Part shown: positions 1-7,266 of the stretch, piece by piece
How the letters are laid out: each line of letters opens with the position of its first letter
Position numbering within the stretch: the stretch's first letter is position 1
Assembly (NCBI GenBank): GCA_031261045.1
Contig: JAISKE010000052.1
Span: 1 to 7,266 of the forward strand
Length of the DNA: 7,266 nt
DNA from: Mycoplasmataceae bacterium
Lineage (GTDB): Bacteria > Bacillota_I > Bacilli_A > Mycoplasmatales > Mycoplasmoidaceae
Direction of reading: 5' to 3'
Notes under the pieces: model-generated
What the model saw: the letters and a program-made list of their open reading frames with translations, nothing else
Told to the model about the DNA's origin: nothing
Databases searched by the model: none
Made by a program: the position numbers and the translations under genes

Positions 1-45
1 GAGCAAGCGCTGAACCAAATAGAAAATATTATTAATCATAAATAA
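1..45 (+). CDS. C-terminal end of an upstream gene (partial, unidentified)
   Basis: The first reading frame is open from base 1 and ends at TAA 43-45, giving 14 residues ending in NIINHK. The other two forward frames meet stops sooner or give less protein-like sequence. The composition (polar, Gln/Asn/Ile-rich, helix-like) suits the end of a mollicute protein, but 14 residues are too few to identify a family. It could also be non-coding sequence that happens to be open. It ends 27 nt before the next start codon, on the same strand. Confidence 0.4.
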   Translation, partial: EQALNQIENIINHK

Positions 46-51
46 TATAAT
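46..51 (+). promoter_or_regulatory. Candidate -10 box of the hydrolase gene
   Basis: The hexamer is a perfect TATAAT, 21 nt before the ATG at 73, which would put transcription start near 57-59 and give a leader of about 15 nt. No convincing TTGACA-like -35 box lies 16-18 nt upstream; weak -35 boxes are usual in mollicutes. In such AT-rich sequence the hexamer can arise by chance. Confidence 0.4.
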
Positions 52-72
52 TAAGTTAAGAGTGGTGTAATT

Positions 73-1002
73 ATGGCTATAAGAAGTATAAAATCAAGAA
101 TAGTAGAAATTGTCTTTAAACTTACTCAAAAGAAGAAATTAACATCCGCTGCTAAAATTAAACAATTTGCGCAGAAGCATGACAAATATACCCCCGCTAA
201 AATTCTTTTTAGAATGTTTCATATTAAAAAGACATCTATCAACGGTCGCCCATGCTATGAATTTAAGCGACATGGTAAAATTAATAATAAAAAGATTATT
301 TATATTCATGGTGGTGGTTTTATTTTGGAAATATCTCCAATTCATTGAGACTTTATTGCTCGATTAGCAATTAAATCGCGTGCAACCATTTACATACCTA
401 TTTATCCACTTTCTACATCTAAATATTCTGGGCGCAGAGATGCATATACCATGTTAACATCTTTGTACAAACAACTTTTATCAAGCACATCAAGTGCTGA
501 TATTACTATTATGGGTGACTCAGCTGGTGGTAACATGACTTTAGTCTTTGGACAACAACTTAAAGTTATGAAATTGCCTCAACCAACAAACATTATTGCA
601 TTGTCGCCACTGGTTAACATGGTTCATGATCTGAAACAAATTAAAGAAATGTGTGATGTGGATCCGGTGCTACCATGAAAATTATTCCAAATTGCGAATA
701 AGTGATATGTTGCAAATGATAATATTAAGGACTTAGTTTACACCTCAATTAATAAATACGATAACCCAATTTATACCCCCGCACTAGGCGATTCTAAAGA
801 CATTGGTAAGATTACAATTTTCATTGGAACTCATGAAGCGTTATATCATCAAGTCCATTTATATCATCAAAGCCTTTTAAAACAAGGTATTGATCATAAT
901 TACTTTGTGGGTAAGCGAATGTTTCATGTCTATGCTATATTTAGGATGCCTGAAGGTAAAATCGCTTTAAGAAGAATCGTTAAAATAATAAATGCTAAAT
1001 AA
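73..1002 (+). CDS. Alpha/beta hydrolase, HSL-type (carboxylesterase/lipase-like)
   Basis: Read with TGA as Trp, this is an intact 309-residue protein. In-frame TGA codons at 346, 676 and 703 become W92, W202 and W211. It belongs to the alpha/beta hydrolase fold-3 group related to hormone-sensitive lipase, shown by the oxyanion-hole motif HGGGF (residues 79-83) and the nucleophile elbow GDSAGG with S150. The C-terminal part has GTHEALY, placing E255 at the usual Asp position of the triad, and MFHVY with H285 as the probable catalytic His. The likely triad is S150-E255-H285. There is no clear signal peptide, and the N-terminus is basic, so a cytoplasmic or membrane-peripheral enzyme acting on short- to medium-chain esters or lipids is expected; the substrate cannot be read from sequence. 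ATG 73 is the first start after the upstream stop, with only a weak purine-rich ribosome site (about 58-65). The length is normal for the family. Confidence 0.88.
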
Positions 1003-1014
1003 TTAATCATTTTA

Positions 1015-1023
1015 TGCTAATAT
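1015..1023 (+). promoter_or_regulatory. Candidate extended -10 promoter for tRNA-Gly
   Basis: TG-C-TAATAT fits the extended -10 pattern (TGn followed by a TATAAT-like hexamer) and would start transcription near 1030, a few bases before the tRNA at 1035. No -35 box is evident. The tRNA might instead be read through from the hydrolase gene, which ends only 32 nt upstream without a terminator. Confidence 0.35.
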
Positions 1024-1034
1024 GTATATACGTT

Positions 1035-1108
1035 GCAGACGTAGTTCAATGGTAGAACGCAACCTTGCCAAGGTCGAGACGCGAGTTCGATTCTCGTCAT
1101 CTGCTCCA
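1035..1108 (+). tRNA. tRNA-Gly (anticodon GCC)
   Basis: A full 74-nt cloverleaf can be drawn. The acceptor strands are 1035-1041 and 1098-1104, the D stem is GTTC/GAAC, and the anticodon loop TTGCCAA carries GCC. The variable loop is four bases. The T arm has GCGAG/CTCGT around TTCGATT, and discriminator T plus an encoded CCA complete the end. The anticodon reads GGC and GGU glycine codons. The D arm, anticodon loop and T arm resemble bacterial tRNA-Gly(GCC). Two stem positions are unpaired: C6.A67 in the acceptor stem and A28.C42 in the anticodon stem. Identity is still clear. Confidence 0.95.
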
Positions 1109-1117
1109 TATCAATTA

Positions 1118-1144
1118 AAGCACCTAAAGGTGCTTGTTTTGTTA
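1118..1144 (+). terminator. Rho-independent terminator after tRNA-Gly
   Basis: A perfect 7-bp inverted repeat, AAGCACC (1118-1124) and GGTGCTT (1129-1135), encloses a TAAA loop and is followed by a T-rich tail (GTTTTGTTATT region). It begins 9 nt after the tRNA CCA, so it most likely ends the tRNA transcript and separates it from the membrane protein gene. Confidence 0.8.
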
Positions 1145-2717
1145 TTCGATTTTGTTTAATTAAGCTTGGTATATTTGGCGTTTATTTTAATTCCCTTTGT
1201 TTTTTTGTTTAATGCGTACTTGTTAGGTTGCTTTGTTAAAAGATGAAGTAGGGCTACTAATACTTATCTTTGTTCTACGATTGGTTTTTTTATTTTCGTC
1301 AGCATTCTATTTATTTTCTTTGTGTTGCTGTATATTTCATCATCAAGCATCGCGGGATATTTAATATTATTTGTGGTTATTCAAACGTTATTGGTGGTTG
1401 GCTACGTTTGAAATTATCGTTATACCTTCTTGACCAAGAATATTAAGATTAAACCATTAGTGAGCTTTGTGACGATTGTAATATTAACATGTACTATTAC
1501 AACTTTCATCATCATTTATGGTTATCGTACTTCTAACCCTAGTAGTATGGAGTTTAGCGCGTTAGTAACTAACTTTGCTGATCATGATTATTACAATAGT
1601 TTTAATGAACAGATTGTGTTATACGGTAATAAATTTGACTTCCAAAATTTTTCTGTTTTTTCAATCTTTGCAATTACCTTCAAACATTTTCTTAGAGTCA
1701 ACAACAATAACTTAAATTTATATTTATATTTTCAACAAATGATTACGTTTGCTTTTGTGCTTGCTTGAACAATTACCGGTTTTGCTTATAAATTGATTAA
1801 CCGAAATAAATTACCATACGTCATCATTACTACTCTAGGTGGCATGTTTATTCTTGTACTATCTACCATGTTTTATGAAGCGCCGATTATTGGTGATGAT
1901 TGAATTTCTATTCCAATTATTCTTTATTGTTTTACGACATTTAATCGTGGTGAAGCAAATGAACAGCATTATGCCAACTTAAATATTGTCATTATTCTAG
2001 GAATTGCCGCTTTGGATGTAAATTTAACTTTGTTAACATTAATTCTATTCATCTTTAATTTCTTATATAACTCCATTCGAAATTTTAATGCTTGAGGTCA
2101 TATTATTTATGTTATATGTCCATTCTTATTTACATTATTTGTGTGAATCCCACTAGCATCATCTGTGGCTTATGCAATTGTTTTGTCATTAACATTGGCA
2201 GCATCTATTTTAATTGGGGTATTCTATTGAAGAATGCGTAACTCGCGTGTGTTGTCTAGAGCTAATTCCATATTTAATCAACACCCTTTAGTCCTAATGA
2301 CAATCATTATTGCTGCGATTTATTTATTCTCTATCATTCTATTTGCCACTACCTTTAACCGTAAATTTGATTGAGTGTTATGACCTAAAGACATTTATGA
2401 AAGTATTTGAGGAATTGATTTAAAAAACACTAAATTTAATTTTGGTATAAATCTTGGTTCTTGAATTTTTATATTGCTGTTTGCAATTAGTTTAGCAATA
2501 TATTGATTTATTAAACGCTTTAAATTTGTTGATAAGCCATATTTAATGATCTCAGGTTTCTCAATAGCGTTATTTTTGAATCCCTTATCTTTAAACATGT
2601 TCTCTAGATTACAACAGAGTAAAATTAACTTATTTGATTTTGGTTTAATCAATTATTTAGTGATAATACCATTACTAGCATACGTGCTAAACCTAATAGG
2701 CCATCAAAAAATTTTCC

Positions 2718-2725
2718 GAGAGGAG
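2718..2725 (+). promoter_or_regulatory. Ribosome binding site of ligA
   Basis: GAGAGGAG contains AGGAG at 2721-2725, 10 nt before ATG 2736. It is the strongest Shine-Dalgarno sequence seen in the window and lies inside the coding region of the upstream membrane protein gene. It fixes the ligA start, which agrees with the N-terminal domain alignment. Confidence 0.8.
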
Positions 2726-2735
2726 CAGACATTTT

Positions 2736-4739
<2,004 letters not shown>

Positions 4740-7266
4740 TTAGTTATCGTCGAAGTCAACTATATCACGAATAAGTTCTGGTGAAGCCATCTTGTTTGGT
4801 CGACCTTTAAATGGATAAATTAGTTCTACATGTTGTTTAATATTCATCATTTCTTCGTGTGGTAAACGCTTCCAAGAAGCCATTGGATGACGCTTACTTA
4901 ATCTTCGTAAATCATGATCGTGAATTCATTTATCATGTGCTAATAATCTCTTATGACCTGCATGTTTCTTTTTATTTTTAGCGTATCGTTTTTCGATTTT
5001 AGCTTTAATGTCGTCGTGATCTAAATATTTATTTAAACCCATACGGTGCAAGACGTTACCAAGTTTTAATCTGTTCCATGTTCCATATAGTAAATCTCTT
5101 TCACGGAACTTAGACATTATTAGGCCTAAGGTAAAGAATATTACCGGATAGATTAATAAGATACCAGCATACTTTAAAATATCCATACTAGCGGCAAAGA
5201 CGTGCGTACCAGTGCCGATTCCATAAACGATTGCTCCTTGCATATGGATCATGTAAGTGAAAGGGAGGACGTACGATATCGCATGGAAGAATGGAAATTG
5301 CATGTATGCCGGGAACGTCCCTCAACCTGCCGCTAAGTTTAATATAACGAAGACAATACAGACAAAGAACCCAATTTCACGATCACGGAACCAATAATTA
5401 AATGATTGAATAATGGCGACAAAGATTAAACCAAAATATAACATTGCTAAAAATTGATAGGCAAAAGCACCACCAATGGATGATCACCCAATGGCGGCGA
5501 TGGCTGCTGCAAAAATACTAGCTTGAACAACAGTGGTGCAAGCCATTAACATCGTTTTAGATATATACCATTTCTTACAACCAATTTTTCGAACACGTTT
5601 CTTTTTGTCATAAACCATGGTTTGTGTTAAAACACCCATAAATAAACCAATACATACGAAGTATTGACCTAACCCCATACCGTAGTAAGCATTATCTGCA
5701 CCAACTTTATAATTATCAATGTAATTATCAGTATTAACCGCTGCGTAACTATTCATTACTACTTGGGAAATAGATTGACTATTACTTATTAAGTTATTAA
5801 TTAAACCATAACCCTCTGCAACTTTAGTCGGTAGATCTACTCTATTGTTTGCATGGCTAGGATATTTCTCAATATCAGGTAGGCTGATCGTTATAATGTT
5901 AATAAGTTTTTCTCCATAAAATAAATCAGATGCCAACGATTTGGTCAACCCGGTATCGCCAATAAATGGAAGCGCGTATTCGGTAAAATTATTATAATAT
6001 GAGTCCTTATCAGCTGAATAACCACTAATGATATTTGCTTGTTGAAAACCATTTTGTCCACCGGGTGTTTGACTAGGAGGGTAACATAACAATGCTCAAA
6101 CACCACCAAAATTGAATGATGCATTAATATCAATGGGTTGACCAATTGACGGTGTAATTTTAAGTTTTAAAATCGCTGCATCAGGTACATTTTTATCCGC
6201 CATCATATACCTTGGATCTTGCATCATAATTGAAGACATAAATTGATCCGAACTAAATAAAGTTGTTATAGCACTTGCGCTAATGTCAGTTCGTAAATAA
6301 CCACTTAAATCGCCTTCTTTAAATACGGTAGTTATTCTGCTATTAGCTAATCCGTTTATGGCAGTTGATATTGCGTTAGAAAAAAATGGGATCTCTGATA
6401 AAACACCAGTAACTCTAGTTATTTGTGGCACCAATGCTGTGGTTGAATTGGTGTTAATAGGATCATCGTTAGTGGGTGTGTTCCATGAGTGTCTACTCCC
6501 AACATCAGTTTTATCAATTGTTGTTACACCTTCAATACTTGGAACATTATATTGAGTTTCGGAAGATTGTCGTTTCTCATTAATTTTATTATAGATAATT
6601 TGCTTATTAGAATCAGAGAGGTCGCCAACTATAGCCGCTTTAAGAGCTTCACGATATTCCTCGTTAGGAATTGTATATATGTTGCCCTTAGAAAAATGTA
6701 AGATGGTAGCAGGTTCGGTTATTTCTTTAATAGTATCGATGTTCGTATTGTCATGGAATATAAAATTATGATCATATCATTCCGGCATGCTGATATCAAT
6801 GTCATCTCCAGTATACAGTCATGAATAACCTGGATGGGGATCAGCAGGGTTTCAATCAATGTTGTAATTGGCAATCGTCTTAGCCGCATTAGTTAAACTC
6901 ACTCCAGCGAGAGAACTAATTAATGACGGAGCCGCTTTATCTAGAACTGCGGTTAGGGTTTGGCTTTGACTATCCATCATCCTAGCTGCGAATCAACTCT
7001 TCTCATAAGTTAAAAAAAAGTTAATTTTCTCTTGTTGAAGTTCAACCATAAATGATTCAGCCGGAATGTTTTGAGTGATACTGGCATCAACGTAATTAAT
7101 TAATAGCTCGGTAAAATTATTGGGGATGCTTATTTGCCCATAATCAGTGTTATTTTTAATGTCTCAACCATTAGTAGAATCATAGGAAGCGTATTTGTCT
7201 GCATCATGGTCAAATGGAACATTAGGTTGTGCGCCAGTATTATTAACGTTATGATATTTAATGTTG
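4740..7266 (-). CDS. YhgE/Pip-like membrane protein, ABC-2 permease type (partial, 5' end beyond window)
   Basis: One minus-strand code-4 frame is open from the window edge to TAA at 4742-4740, giving 841 residues without the N-terminus. The family call rests on the C-terminal part: WGTFP (near 5310-5325), then PFFHAISYVLPFTYMIHM (5300-5240), typical of YhgE/Pip proteins (Pip is the phage infection protein of Lactococcus), which are related to ABC-2 permeases. Predicted membrane segments lie near 5681-5613, 5555-5487, 5475-5402, 5376-5310 and 5178-5115. The 525 or so residues before them are polar, rich in Asn, Asp, Ser and Thr, and likely extracytoplasmic; YhgE proteins normally have one more membrane segment at the missing N-terminus. 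After the last segment is a basic tail of about 124 residues, rich in His and Lys. No ATP-binding subunit gene is visible nearby. Of 14 Trp codons, nine are TGA and five are TGG. A surface role (export, envelope, phage or host contact) is inference. Confidence 0.75.

Noticed and set aside
73..348. The hydrolase gene looks broken by TGA at 346, 676 and 703 under the standard code
   Set aside because: The family motifs lie in one frame on both sides of these codons, and the same pattern holds in ligA and every other gene. TGA is tryptophan here, so the gene is intact and not a pseudogene.
1132..1160. Promoter for the membrane protein gene (TTTAAT at 1155-1160 with T-rich sequence upstream)
   Set aside because: No -35 box has acceptable spacing, and such hexamers are common by chance in this AT-rich stretch; I mention it only as a possibility in the start-codon finding.
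2395..2652. Minus-strand open frame of about 85 codons opposite the membrane protein gene
   Set aside because: It is a shadow of the real + strand gene, with no ribosome site and no recognisable domain.
6358..6701. Plus-strand open frames opposite the YhgE/Pip-like gene, partly hydrophobic
   Set aside because: The minus-strand frame is open over the whole 2.5 kb and carries family motifs; these short opposite frames have no ribosome site or family signal.

Overview
The window reads as chromosomal DNA of a mollicute (Mycoplasma, Spiroplasma or a relative). It is AT-rich. Every long gene makes sense only if TGA is read as tryptophan (genetic code 4): under the standard code each one breaks at TGA, and the conserved protein families continue in the same frame straight through. 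I cannot name the genus from this sequence alone.

Layout, left to right. Positions 1-45 are probably the last codons of an upstream gene. Positions 73-1002 (+) encode an intact HSL-type alpha/beta hydrolase (carboxylesterase/lipase-like) behind a consensus -10 box. A tRNA-Gly(GCC) with an encoded CCA end follows at 1035-1108, then a hairpin terminator. Positions 1166-2776 (+) encode a polytopic membrane protein of unknown function with about 12 predicted membrane segments and no ATG near its N-terminus. Its 3' end overlaps by 41 nt the start of ligA, the NAD+-dependent DNA ligase (2736-4739, +), which is complete with all expected domains. On the opposite strand, 4740 to beyond 7266 holds the C-terminal 842 or so codons of a YhgE/Pip-like membrane protein of the ABC-2 permease type. 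It has a large ectodomain, five C-terminal membrane segments and a long basic cytoplasmic tail.

The membrane gene and ligA look co-transcribed and possibly translationally coupled. The hydrolase and the tRNA are separate small units. ligA and the YhgE/Pip-like gene converge with stop codons that abut with no base between them and no clear terminator.

I see no mobile element, CRISPR array, origin or obvious defence system. The points most worth a second look are the unusual tail and the tryptophan codon usage of the YhgE/Pip-like gene, the two A.C mismatches in the tRNA stems, the ATG-less membrane protein gene, and the very compact gene junctions.
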